A stretch of 64,000 bases of DNA from Gonatopus flavifemur (lineage: Eukaryota; Arthropoda; Insecta; Hymenoptera; Dryinidae), in NCBI GenBank assembly GCA_018340375.1, contig JAFFJZ010000017.1, forward strand, positions 6,500,001 to 6,564,000, in the 5' to 3' direction. Made by a program: the position numbers and the translations under genes. Under the pieces are notes generated by a model. It searched no databases. It worked only from the letters and a program-made list of their open reading frames with translations, and was not told where the DNA came from. This document shows, piece after piece, positions 47,572 through 58,762 of the stretch; position 1 is the stretch's first letter, and every line of letters begins with the position of its first letter.

Positions 47572-50072
47572 ATGAGTCCGCCAAAGAGAAAGCTTTTCTG
47601 GGATCCATTCGGGACCTGCAGGGGCCGTAAGTTATCGTAAGTAGTCTTTTTTACGCTTATAACTTTCAAATTGCTAAATAATGCTCTTTTGCGTTATAGA
47701 CGGAGCACTTTTTAGCTCGCTTGGCTAGTGTTGTGATCTTTTTATATTTTCGTAGGTAATAAACAAGAAATGAGAAGATTATCGGAACAAAATCAACAGA
47801 AATTCTCATCAGTACTTGATAATGCAGTAGGCTATACCAAACGTAGGATCAAAATTAATAGGATCGAACCGGAACGAGCTCCCGAACCAAACTCAGAATC
47901 AAGCTCATCGGGCAGCGGCGATAAAACAGGAGAATTTATAGAACAGAGTCTACTTAAAAAAAAAACTCAATACTGCACTTGCTGCTTTAGACGAAAGCAG
48001 AATTGATGATATCAAGTATGTAAATTCATTACATTGTTTATTCCGTTAGAAAACTCATCTTATACATTAAGAGAAATTTCTATCGTTACTGTAACTAAAA
48101 CGTCTCAACCAAATATGCTTGGAACAATGGATCAACACTACTTTTTCGGTTGAATCAATCAAATGTTCAGTAGCTCCCATTAAGAATGATCAGTTCAGAT
48201 GTTTTAGTTACAGTAAATACATAAATATCTCTCAGTGCAATCGTTATTATTATTTATTAATAATTTTTTCATCACGATAGACTTTCTCAAAGAAAAATTA
48301 TGACTGAAAAAGTAGAATCTGCACAAGCTATCATGAAGCAAAAGTTCGAAGAAATCACAAATATGAAAATTACTACCGGCCATGACGATAAAGTGAAAGC
48401 TTACGAAGAAGTCATGACCATGTACCAAGAAAAATTCCGGGCCGAAGATACATCCCGGTAATATTTCAAAGCTACAATTTTGAAATATTTTTGAACGATG
48501 ATTACATGAAATGGCAATGTATCGAATCTCAATGCTTTGCTTAACTATGTAGGTGCGTCCATTTGTGATTCGACAGTTTGATTATTACAATAAATTGTGA
48601 CTATTCCAGAGATGATAAGTTCCCAATTTTGACATCTTTGTCATCTTTTTTCAAAGTCACTGATATGACAGAACTATTCTGAATACATGGCCAATCAAGC
48701 GATAAAATTAGGAGATGAAAAAGAGGTTCTTCTTGTGTCTGACGGACAAACCGGAAAAAGACTTTCAAGTGAAACAATCGCTTCGATAAAGCAGTTTCAT
48801 CTAAGTGATCAAAACTACTAGGAACGGAAAATTATGTTTTGATTAAAAATAGTCATGATATCAGAGAAAAAACCCTGGAAAGACTTCTTTATTGCAACTT
48901 ACAAGAATTATACCAGGCTCCAAACTTGAGTTTCCGGATTTACAAGTTGGATTCTCCAAAGGGCCCCGCACAAATCTTATGGAAAATGGTTCTCCGTCGA
49001 ATTGGCTGAATTCGCAATATGATACAGTTCAGAACGTCCCAATCAAAAGTGTCCATAGGCACAAAGTCCAATAATGGACAGGTTCCGAGATATAGAGCAT
49101 TGAAGATCAGAAAAGTGGAACTATGAGTAGCCATATATGTGAGATATATCTATATATGCTGTATGCGTGCATGGATGCAGGTACCTACGTCTGTACCTAC
49201 ACAGCCCCACAGTTTAGAAAGGGTTCTTAATTGATTCATTCTGAATTCTTACAGTCCCAAATGAATCCATTATGAATTTTTTCTGGACTGTGGTGCTGTG
49301 GGGTATACATGTATGTACATGTATATATATGTTTATGTGTATACATATGTATATGTATATATGTATATATGTATGTATGTATGTATGTATGTGCGTATGT
49401 ATTTGCGGTCATGGAAAAAACACACGGCAGTAATTGTAGAATTAATCTATGTTTTTATTCATTTATCTTCATTGCAAGTACATTTTCCTTCATCACAAGT
49501 ACAACTTGTGTGTATATGATATGTGATTATGAATACAAGAATGGACATAATTCTATACGTAACATTTTTTGATTCTGAAAATGGCTGATCAACCCACATC
49601 CATCTAGTTTCATATCACACTAGAACGCAGCAGATTTCGGTAGTACGAGGTGAAAGGTATGTGTAGGCATGCATTTCAAGTTCAAGTACCTGAGGTACAT
49701 TCATGTTCTTTTGATTAACGTTTATTGAAAAATCACAGGACGGTCTTTGTAGGGTTTGTCTACGTTCTTATTCATTGCCCTATATGACAGGTATATTTTT
49801 TGCTCCCTCGCTGATATGTTTCCATCGGAGGATTGAAAGGATGCCTTCCAATATTGACCATCCATCCCATTATCAAAAGTTGAAATTCATTGGTTCGTTG
49901 TCTCCAGTAACATGACAGTATTTCGTATATGTAACTTAATTATAATCCGCGGTTGGTAATAATTTTTTGCAAAGGTATTTAGATTACAATCAAATCTGTA
50001 TATGTAACTTACAAAGTATTCATGTTTCCCCTTTATTCTTCATTCAAGATAAGAAAAATCTCCTAGAACAAT

Positions 50073-52100
50073 ATGGCTTTCAGAAATCGCATACAGTGTT
50101 ACATTTGTGATAATGCATTCATTCCTCGACTCGCGACATCAATACATGGCGATGTTAATGCCCTGAAACGTCATATTGCTATCCGAAGACGAGACGCATT
50201 GAATCAGCCACCTCTTGAATTAACGCAACTCACAAGGATATGCATGAATTGTAATCGATCGATTCGTAATGAAATTATTGCGATGGAACAAGACCCCTAT
50301 TGCATGAGACTCAACGTATTAACCCAAACTACGAATGGTACTTGTTTAATCTGCAACTCTTCTAATGATATACATAGATTATCAGTTGAATGTAGGTCCA
50401 ATATCTTCATTGTACAGAATATTCATGTACCAGAAAATGTGAGATCATGTACACATCATCTAAATGAGCGAGGTTTTCTTCTTCAGCCTCTCTTACTTGG
50501 TTTGAGGTTCATGAATCAACCATACATCATTGAGGGGCAAAAACTCCAAACATTGTTACAAGGACTCCGTAGTGTAGCTATAAGTACAACAAAAATTGAC
50601 GATGAAAACAGTTTATCTGATCATGAATTTGAATGTTTCTGCCCTATCACAAAACAGCAATTTCGTGAATTATACACTTACTGCGATGGGTGCCCAATGG
50701 ACATGGCTTTAGATATGTTGGTATAAAAGGATTTGCTCATGTTCTTGTGTAAGCTACGCCAAGGACTTTCTAATGAATTTCTCACTGCTGTATTCCAATA
50801 TCCAAGCAGACAAGCATCAAGTTTAGCTATTGCGACTGTCAGAAAATGTTTGATGCAACGTTTCGTACCCAGGAATATTGGACTTGATGCAATCACAAGA
50901 GAACATTATATTCAAAGCCACGTGACGGAATTTGCTAACGAGTTGTACAATCCTGAGCCGGATTTCTCGCGAGTGATTGCATTTATTGATGGGACTTATA
51001 GCTACATTCCCAAAAGCAGCAATTCCAGAGCTCTCCGGCAGTCATACTCTGTTCATAAGGGTCGGCATTTAGTCAAACCTATTCTGATAGTCGCACCTAA
51101 TGGCTATATACTGGATATTCAAGGACCATACTTCTGTGATACCCGTAACAATGATGCTGCTATCCTGCGAAACGAGCTTGTGGGAGATGCTGATAGAATG
51201 AGGACGTGGTTTCAAAACGGTGACATAAATATAGTCGACAGAGGATATCAAGATGCCGCCGAGTTATTAACCAGCCTGGGGATTGTATGGAAAATGCCAG
51301 CACTTCTTCGAGTAGGGGAACGTCAACTCAATACAGAGAATGCTAACGATTCGCGTTGAATTACTAAATTCAGGTGGATAGTGGAAGCAAGAAACGGACA
51401 CATCAAAAGTATTTCGAAATTCTTCCAGCAAATAATACAAATTCAACATATCCCGAACTTGGGAGATTTTTACCGAATAGCTGGAGCAATAAATAATAAA
51501 TATCATCCTTGTATTCTCATGGATGGAGCTGATATCCAGATAGCGCAACAATTAATCGAGAAGGCAAGAGAGCCAAATGTCTTGCAAGCATTAGTTGAGG
51601 TTGAAAATCCAAGTACCAGGAATGCTCAAAGATGGGTGCATTTGGATGCTGCAGCAGTATTAGATTTCCCAGTACTGTCACTGGAGTTTTTACGGAGCCT
51701 TACGGTGGGTGTATATCAAATCCGTCTAGCGCCATCCTATAACCAAGATAAACTGCAGAGGGATGATGGAGAATTCCATCTCGAAATGTTGAGAGATGTT
51801 AACAGGTTGCCACAGCCAGGATTGATGAGAGTAAGAGTATTTTCTCGATTTCGCAACGCCACTAAGCATCAGCTATGGATAGCATATCAGTCAAACAATC
51901 ATGGCGAAGAGATGGATGACGAAATGGAAACTGAAGATGACCTCATAGAAGGCTATTATTGTACTTGCAAATCAGGTGCGCGAACTGTAGGTACTTGCGC
52001 ACACATAGCCAGCGTGATATGGTTTATGGGGTATGCACGTTATGGCGTATGCAGCCGATATTCGTTATCCTTCAGCCAGACTGATCGAGTGCATATATGA
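50073..52100 (+). pseudogene. transposase with DDE_Tnp_4-like domain and C-terminal SWIM zinc finger, two nonsense codons
   Basis: A single 675-codon frame from ATG at 50073 is interrupted only by TAA at 50724-50726 and TGA at 51357-51359. The TGA fits a CGA-to-TGA change. The N-terminus has Cys pairs (CYICDNAF, ICMNC, CLIC) suggesting a zinc-binding DNA-recognition region. The middle, about residues 290-420, has AFIDGTYSYIPKSSN, YSVHKGRHLVKPILIV, DTRNNDAAIL and NIVDRGYQDA, which fit the Asp-bearing blocks of PIF/Harbinger-like (DDE_Tnp_4) nucleases. The C-terminus has the SWIM pattern CTCKSGARTVGTCAH. Long inverted repeats flank it. It is a recently dead autonomous transposase; the superfamily is uncertain. 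Confidence 0.78.
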
Positions 52101-52443
52101 TGCAGGGAATCGGCCGCCGCCACGGAACATGGATGTACCTGAGGTACTTGAACTTTAGATGCATGTCTACACATACCTTTCACCTCGTACTACCGAAATC
52201 TGCTGCGTTCTAGTGTGATATGAAACTAGATGGATGTGGGTTGATCAGCCATTTTCAGAATCAAAAAATGTTACGTATAGAATTATGTCCATTCTTGTAT
52301 TCATATTCACATATCATATACACACAAGTTTTACTTGTGATGAAGGAAAATGTACTTGCAATGAAGATAAATGAATAAAAACATAGATTAATTCTACAAT
52401 TACTGCCGTGTGTTTTTTCCATGACCGCAAATACATACGCACA

Positions 52444-52477
<34 letters not shown>

Positions 52478-52720
52478 AATATATACATATACATATGTAT
52501 ACACATGAACATATATATACATGTACATACATGTATACCCCACAGCACCACAGTCCAGAAAAAATTCATAATGGATTCATTTGGGACTGTAAGACAGCCC
52601 CACAGTTCAGAAAGGGTTCTTAATTCATTCATTCTGAATTCTTACAGTCCCAAATGAATTCATTATGAATTTTTTCTGGACTGTGGTGCTGTGGGGTATA
52701 CATGTATGTACATGTATATA

Positions 52721-54750
52721 CAGGGTGGGGCATTTAAAGTGTCGCGGGCGTTTTTTCCAAAAATAAAGTGAGATACGAGAAAATTTTTCAGACAAAAGTT
52801 GTAGGGTACCGAGGGGGACATCCGATGGCGGCCTTGGCTTTGACCTCAAATCTCATCTTCAAGGGCATTATGAGATCAACTCTTGTTTTTTAAATAGCAT
52901 CTCATATTTTTTACTGCAGATTTGGATTCTAGGTCAAAAACCAAGAAACTTTTGTCTGAACCATTTTCCTGAAATCCGCAAAAATGGCGCTCTAATCGAT
53001 ATTGTTCCATTTTGAATCTGACATTCGAATAACTCGAAAACGAAGGGTCTTGCAAAAGAATGTTTCGTACAAAAGTTGTCAATACACAACACATTTCAAT
53101 CGTCTACATTACCACCATTCAGAGCTCACGCGATGTACAAACGACGGGGTTCAGTGAAAATTCACGATTTTGAAAGTCAGTTTGTCAGTTACATTTGATT
53201 ATTACTTGGTTTATGACAAATTGAGAATCATGGATATCCGATACACGGTTTCTGAAAAGATCGATATGATCTACATTTACGGTGAAGTGCATAAGAACCC
53301 CAGACAAGCATATGACTTGTATGCAGAACGATTTCCTGAAAGAACAACGCCATCCATTAGGTATTTTCAACGCATTACAAAATTATTCTCAGAAACGGGA
53401 AGTGTTACAAGGGAAAAACGACATCGAATGAGAACTGTTAGCGGAGAAAATGCGGAAGTTAATGTACTAGCTGCAGTAGCCAACAATCCACACGTGAGCT
53501 CTCGTGAAATTGAACTCCATTCGGGAATTTCTCGAAGAAGTGTTCTTCGAATACTGAAACGTCACAAATTCCATCCGTATCACATTTGTTTGCATCAAGA
53601 CCTTCACGGTGATGATTTCGAAAGTCGTGTACAGTTTTGTCGATGGGGTCTAGCGCAAATGCACAATAACAACTTCATCAACATATTATTTTCTGATGAG
53701 TCGACGTTCACCAATCATGGTCAAGTAAATCGACATAATATGCATTACTGGGCGACAGAAAATCCAAGATGGTTACGTCAAGTGGAGCATCAAAGACAAT
53801 GGGCTGTGAATGTTTGGTGTGGTATTTTTCGATCTCGAGTAATTGGACCGTACTTCATTGCAGATACGCTAGATGGAGAGAAGTACAGACATTTCTTAGA
53901 TCAAGTACTTCCAACATTACTTGAAGACATACCTATTCAGGAACGATTGAATATGTGGTATCAACACGATGGTTGTCCATCCCATTATGCAGTCACAGCT
54001 CGAGAAATATTGGACAGAGATTATCCTGGACGATGGATAGGACGTCGTGGACCAGTTCATTGGCCTGCCCGTTCTCCGGATCTTACTTCTCCAGATTTTT
54101 TTTTATGGGGATACATAAAAGATACAGTTTATCAACAAGCACCGACTACACCTGAGAATATGCGTCAACGAATCATCAATGCATACGCGAGCATCAATGA
54201 AGATATTTTAGCACGAGTTCAGCAATCTTTTGTAAAACGTTTTGAAATGTGTATTCAAGTCGAAGGCCATCATTTTGAGCATCTACTGCATTAAAATTAT
54301 CCAAGTGATGTAGACGATTGAAATGTGTTGTGTTTTGTCTGTTATACCCCATCACCTCCGTTTCAGTTCAAGGGGTCCCCCTTGGAATCAGACAACTTTT
54401 GTCCGAAACATTCTCCTCCAAGACCCTTCGTTTTCGAGTTATTCTAATGTCAGATTCAGTATGGAACAATATCGATTAGAGCGTCATCTTTGCGGATTTC
54501 AGGAAAATGGTTCAGACAAAAGTTTCTTGGTTTTTGACCTAGAATCCAAATCTGCAGTAAAAAATATGAGATGCTATTTAAAAAACAAGAGTTGACCTCA
54601 GAATGCCCTTGAAGATGAGATTTCAGGTCAAAACCAAGGCTACCATCGGATGTCCCCCTCGATCCCCTACAATTTTTGTCCGAAAAATTTTCTCGTATCT
54701 CATTTTATTTTTGGAAAAAACGCCCGCGACACTTTAAATGCCCCACCCTG
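52721..54750 (+). mobile_element. complete mariner-like element of DD41D type with about 390-bp inverted repeats
   Basis: The ends are CAGGGTGGGGCATTTAAAGT at 52721 and, inverted, finishing at 54750, with TA on both sides. Inverted repeats run to about 53110 and back from about 54310, longer than the roughly 30 bp of classical mariners. Length 2030 bp. It sits at the TA centre of a palindrome: ACATGTATA on the left, TATACATGT on the right. Confidence 0.92.
53230..54294 (+). CDS. Tc1/mariner-superfamily transposase, DD41D spacing, intact
   Basis: 354 residues from ATG at 53230 (MDIRYTVSEKID); an in-frame TTG 60 bp upstream is not a likely start. The N-terminal HTH pair (residues about 1-110) includes ISRRSVLRILKRH. 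The catalytic domain has the first Asp in LFSDESTFTNHG, the second in YQHDGCPSHYA and the third in SPDLTSPDFFLWGYIKD. There are 41 residues between the last two Asp, compared with 34 in classical mariners, counting to the SPD Asp as is done for PSD in mariner. It is a nuclear cut-and-paste transposase. No stops, frameshifts or missing catalytic residues, and complete ends: this copy could be active. Confidence 0.93.
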   Translation: MDIRYTVSEKIDMIYIYGEVHKNPRQAYDLYAERFPERTTPSIRYFQRITKLFSETGSVTREKRHRMRTVSGENAEVNVLAAVANNPHVSSREIELHSGISRRSVLRILKRHKFHPYHICLHQDLHGDDFESRVQFCRWGLAQMHNNNFINILFSDESTFTNHGQVNRHNMHYWATENPRWLRQVEHQRQWAVNVWCGIFRSRVIGPYFIADTLDGEKYRHFLDQVLPTLLEDIPIQERLNMWYQHDGCPSHYAVTAREILDRDYPGRWIGRRGPVHWPARSPDLTSPDFFLWGYIKDTVYQQAPTTPENMRQRIINAYASINEDILARVQQSFVKRFEMCIQVEGHHFEHLLH

Positions 54751-55744
54751 TATATACATGTACATACATGTATACCCCACAGCACCACAGTCCAGAAAAA
54801 ATTCATAATGAATTCATTTGGGACTGTAAGAATTCAGAATGAATGAATTAAGAACCCTTTCTGAACTGTGGGGCTGTGTAGGTACAGACGTAGGTACCTG
54901 CATCCATGCACGCATACAGCATATATAGATATATCTCACATATATGGCTACTCATAGTTCCACTTTTCTGATCTTCAATGCCCTATATCTTGGAAACTGT
55001 CCATTATTGGACTATGTGCCTATGGACCCTTTTGATTGGGACGTTCTGAACTATATCATATTGCGAATTCAGCCAATTCGACGGAGAACCATTTTCCATA
55101 AGATTTGTGCGGGGTCCTTTGCCGAACTTCGCACAACCGAATGCATTTCAGCAGGAGCGAGTGGAACTCACTCTGTATGCGTTTGCATCATCCATCAAAA
55201 CGTTAAACTCATGATCGAAGGTGAATGACATATCATACCCCTTATCAGCGGAAACTTCGAACTGATTCTAAACAACATTGTAATGAAAAATTCATTCTCA
55301 GGTTGCAAATTGAGTCAATTGACTGGAACTTGGGACGTTCCTATTAAAGGGGAAAACGCATACAAATTGCTCCTTCAATACTTGTTGTGTTTGGTACCAA
55401 GTGGTGAACGTCACGAAGGCCAATGCAAATCGTGCCCGAACAGGAATGTTTTATATAATAAATTGATCAAAACTTTTGGTAATGCGGAAGTTGATAATGT
55501 GACTTACAAAGAGTGGATTTACACCGTAAGGTAACTCTTTCCCGCATATGAAAACTAAGTTATTCATTCTTGTCATAACGTATCCTCCAAAAAAACTCCA
55601 AAAACGTAAAAAAATAACGCCAAGTACATGAAAATGCCAAAAACAAAGAATACAAAAATCTAAAAACACATTCTAAAGGAAAATTTCACTGCATTCAGAA
55701 TTTCAAGGGAAAAAAAGATATGCTCGATTTGAAAAGAGAAGATA

Positions 55745-57030
55745 CGAGGGTGGATTGATAAGTTTCCGGCCTGACCAAGAAAAACAACGTTTTTAAGAAT
55801 TTTTTTTTTTTATTTCTCAACATAATCTCCTCCAAGGCTGATACATTTCTCATAGCGGTGTTCTAGTCTAGTAATGCCATCTCTATAGACTGATTCGTCA
55901 AGCTCCTCAAAATACCCATTTACAGCTTCGATTACTTCTTCATTGTCCGCAAATCTCTTACCGCCAAGCCATTTTTTGAGGTTAGGAAACAGATAATAGT
56001 CACTCGGGGCTAGGTCTGGAGAGTAGGGAGGGTGCGGCATCAATTCAAACTTCAGATCGTTGATTTTAGCCATCGCAACGATTGACGTGTGCGCTGGTGC
56101 GTTATCGTGATGAAACAAGATTTTTTTCTTCGCCAGATGAGGTCGTTTAATTTTCACTTCGTGGCTCAAACGTTGCAATAAGTCTGCGTAGTGACCAGTG
56201 ATAGTTTTACCCTTTTCAAGGTAATCAATGTATATAATACCTCTTGCATCCCAAAAAACAGTAGCCTTAACCTTGTTCGCCAAAAAAATTGTTTTTGCCT
56301 TCTTTGGAGTTGGTTCCCCTGGTCCAATCCACTGTTTAGACTGTTCTTTGGTTTCAGGAGTGTAGTGGTGGACCCAAGTTTCGTCAACGGTTACGAATCG
56401 ACGCAAAAATTCGCTTGGATTACGCTTATACAACGCCAAATTGGCGGTAGAAATGTTCTTTCGAATCAATTTTTGGTCGACTGTTAGCAAACGCGGCACC
56501 CATCTTGCACAGAGCTTTTCCATATACAAATGTTGGTGCAAAATATTTTGTACACGTTCATATGACATCTTACAGGTCTCAGCTATCTCACGAACTTTTA
56601 ATCTGCGATCTTTCAGCACTATTTGATGGATTTTTTCGATCATATCTGGAGTTGTGACCTCAATGAGGCGTCCTGAGCGAGGCTCATCAGAGGTGCTCAC
56701 ACGACCCTTTTTGAACTCGGAAACCCACTGCTTAACGGTTGAATATGATGGGGAGGATGTCCCCAGTGTTGAGTCCATCTCTTCTTTAATTTCCTTCGGC
56801 GTTAACCCCTTCAAATAAAAGTATTTGATGACAGCACGATTTTCCAGCTTTTCCATTTTTAGGAAAAACACAGAGGCGTCTTGGTCAGCGTGCTCTCAAA
56901 ACTAAACTAACATGGCGATCGGACTGAAACTATAGCTACAAGCTAAGGATGGTACTATAGAACGCCACCTCAAGGTAGGCCTAGTGGCGCCATCTCTTGG
57001 TCAGGCCGGAAACTTATCAATCCACCCTCG
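55745..57030 (-). mobile_element. mariner element, irritans subfamily, complete, copy B
   Basis: Same 36-bp ends as copy A (CGAGGGTGGATTGATAAGTT...), TA on both sides (55743-55744 and 57031-57032), 1286 bp, opposite orientation. The few differences from copy A imply recent movement. Confidence 0.96.
55810..56856 (-). CDS. mariner transposase (irritans subfamily), intact, copy B
   Basis: 348 residues from ATG at 56856, ending at the stop at 55810. All landmarks of copy A are present: VTVDETWVHHYTPE, HHDNAPAH, YSPDLAPSDYYLF with D,D34D spacing, and WVPRLLT. Five or so substitutions separate it from copy A (K for E, R for H, L for P, Q for K, L for S). None touches a catalytic Asp. The P-to-L change is in RSGRPIEV near residue 69, just after the first HTH, and might weaken DNA binding. 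Potentially active. Confidence 0.96.
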   Translation of the reverse strand: MEKLENRAVIKYFYLKGLTPKEIKEEMDSTLGTSSPSYSTVKQWVSEFKKGRVSTSDEPRSGRLIEVTTPDMIEKIHQIVLKDRRLKVREIAETCKMSYERVQNILHQHLYMEKLCARWVPRLLTVDQKLIRKNISTANLALYKRNPSEFLRRFVTVDETWVHHYTPETKEQSKQWIGPGEPTPKKAKTIFLANKVKATVFWDARGIIYIDYLEKGKTITGHYADLLQRLSHEVKIKRPHLAKKKILFHHDNAPAHTSIVAMAKINDLKFELMPHPPYSPDLAPSDYYLFPNLKKWLGGKRFADNEEVIEAVNGYFEELDESVYRDGITRLEHRYEKCISLGGDYVEK

Positions 57031-58190
57031 TATGAAATCAATATGAGCGACCAAGTACATTGGTTATCCAAAGGATATGTGAAAGATTTCTGATATATTG
57101 TAACTTCAGTTTGTTTAAACTGTATTGAAGGTAATTTATGATTCTCAAAAAAGCATTATTGTATCAAAAAAATAAATGAAACAAGCGTATCGTTCTGCTC
57201 GTATATATAGATACCAAAAAGTGAAAAAAGCAGAATTCCACAAAACATACAAATGTCTCACAAAAGCCCCTAAAAACTCCAACACAATAAGAAATAACGT
57301 CAAATCCCAAAAACCATACAAACGTTTTACAATAACATTCGGAAAAAAATCCTTGAAAAAAATACTTCACTCTTCCCGGAAGATTACTTGATATAACGAA
57401 TATACCATTAAAAAAAAGATGTGAAAGGCAACCCTGTTTCGGAATTCGTATCAACCAGCAACAATTGGCGTGGCAGATGGTGGGAGTTTTTAGCCTTTAT
57501 TATATACAAATGAATTCCTATAGAACATTAAACAAGAAACTTGAATGACATAATTTCATAAAATCTTCTTCGGCCACGCCAAGTGTTACTGGTTGATGCG
57601 AGTTCCGAAACAGGGTTGCCTTGCACATCTTTTTTTTTAATGGTATATTTGTTATATCAAGTAATCTTCCGGAAAGAGTGAAGTATTTTTTTCAAGGATT
57701 TTTTTTCAAGTGTTATTGTAAAACGTTTGTATGGTTTTCGGGATTTGACGTTATTTCTTATTGTGTTGGAGTTTTTAGGGGTTTTTGTGAGACATTTGTA
57801 TGTTTTGTGGAATTCTACTCTTTCTCACTTCCTGGTATCTATATATACGAGCAGAACGATACGCTTGTTTCATTTATTTTTTTAATACAATAATGCTTTT
57901 TTGAAAATCATAAATTACCTTCAATACAGTTCAAACAAACTGAAGTTACGATATACCAAAAACTTTCACATATCCTTTGGATAAACAATGTACTTGGTCG
58001 CTCATATTGATTTCATATCTTTTTTTTTCAGATGGAGCATATCCTTTTATATCCCCTCGAAATTCTGAATGCAGTGAAATTTTCCTTTAGAATGTGTTTT
58101 TAGATTTTTTTATTCTTTGTTTTTGGGATTTTCATGTACTTGGCGTTATTTTTTTACTGTTTTAGAGTTTTTTTGGGGGATTTCACTTCT

Positions 58191-58762
58191 TTTTCTGAAT
58201 ATGCTTCCAACTGAGCCCAAATGAAAATGAAATATCCCTGTCGAGTTTATGGCAATCGGAGGAATGAAGGAAATGTCCTCAGATAACTTATGTGATATAA
58301 AAATCCACTTGGATTTCCATCAGTCATCTCATCATTGGACGGCAATAGATTATCGAAATAAAGAATGAAGAAAAGAAGGGAAGAAAAGCGAATTCCCATG
58401 AACAAATATACGTGTGAAGAATTCCGAAAACTAAATTTTCCTTGACTGATAAGTTGGCGCTCAAAGCAGCCCAAAGCGCTCAAAGCAACTCACAGCGCTC
58501 AAAGTAGCTCACGCTGCTCAAAACAGCCCACGATATTGTGCTGAACATGTCTTGTGCGGAAATTTCCAGTGTTTCCAAAAAATCATTGTAAGAGAATCGA
58601 AACAACATAGATCTAACAGGCAGAGGAAACTCGCGTACAATATATTCAAGGTATCCAACAGAAATTTCTTTTGCAAGATAGAATTTGTACTGTTTAGCAT
58701 GCAGCTAAAAATAGCTTTCCAGGAACATTTTTCGGTCACTCTTTTGAATCATTGGGAAAAGT
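58191..58762. other. no gene; GCTCA-rich short repeat
   Basis: At about 58455-58530 the motif AGCgCTCAAAGCAGCCCA recurs five times. Otherwise spacer. Confidence 0.5.

Larger units (their letters stand above)
48961..55117 (+). mobile_element. 6.2-kb DNA transposon with long inverted repeats, encoding a DDE/SWIM transposase
   Basis: The left end GGGCCCCGCACAAATCTTAT at 48961 faces its inverse (GGACCCCGCAC...) finishing at 55117. The inverted repeats continue for roughly 285 bp to about 49246, then resume at 49246-49705 against 52126-52590, giving arms near 750 bp. Both arms contain ATGT/ACAT microsatellite (about 49340-49400 and 52440-52475). Between them is one damaged transposase. The right arm is interrupted at about 52591-54826 by an inverted duplication of arm sequence carrying a second transposon. 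The element splits an exon of the surrounding ORF; I see no clear target duplication. Confidence 0.75.
47572..55532 (+). pseudogene. decayed multi-exon ORF of an uncharacterised, transposon-associated family (GTHSVCVC motif)
   Basis: Exons in compatible phase are 47572-47626 (MSPPKRKLFWDP, a nuclear-signal-like start), 47756-48015, 48281-48457, and about 48609-48960. The last resumes after an inserted transposon at 55118-55221, then 55303-about 55532. Frameshifts: one extra A in a run of ten near 47956-47965, one near 48686 and one near 48825. The late part reads LLYCNLQELYQAPNLSF, then across the insertion FAELRTTECISAG, GTHSVCVCIIHQNVKLMI, and CKSCPN...VTYKEWIYT. From memory, this order of motifs recurs in uncharacterised repeat-linked ORFs of insects and cnidarians. 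I cannot name the element or function. The 6.2-kb insertion plus three frameshifts make it non-functional. Confidence 0.7.
55583..58190. mobile_element. palindromic element with about 570-bp arms, interrupted by mariner copy B
   Basis: TCCAAAAAAACTCCAAAAAC at about 55588 faces its inverse near 58180. Arms are 55583-55742 plus 57033-57450 on the left and about 57590-58190 on the right. The left arm carries the mariner. The right arm near 58006-58024 keeps the uninterrupted target (the inverse of AAAGATATGAAATC). Words such as CCAAAAAC and AACGTCAA recur within each arm. Termini are not sharp. Confidence 0.75.

Noticed and set aside
49298..49572. Hydrophobic Tyr/Val/Met-rich frames that look like membrane proteins
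   Set aside because: They read the (ATGT)n microsatellite in the transposon arm; the mirror frames at 52261-52632 show the same.
50073..52100. Mutator-like (MULE) transposase because of the SWIM finger and long inverted repeats
   Set aside because: The catalytic blocks (IDGTY, KGRHLVKPILIV, NNDA, DRGY) fit DDE_Tnp_4-type nucleases better, and no 9-bp duplication is visible.
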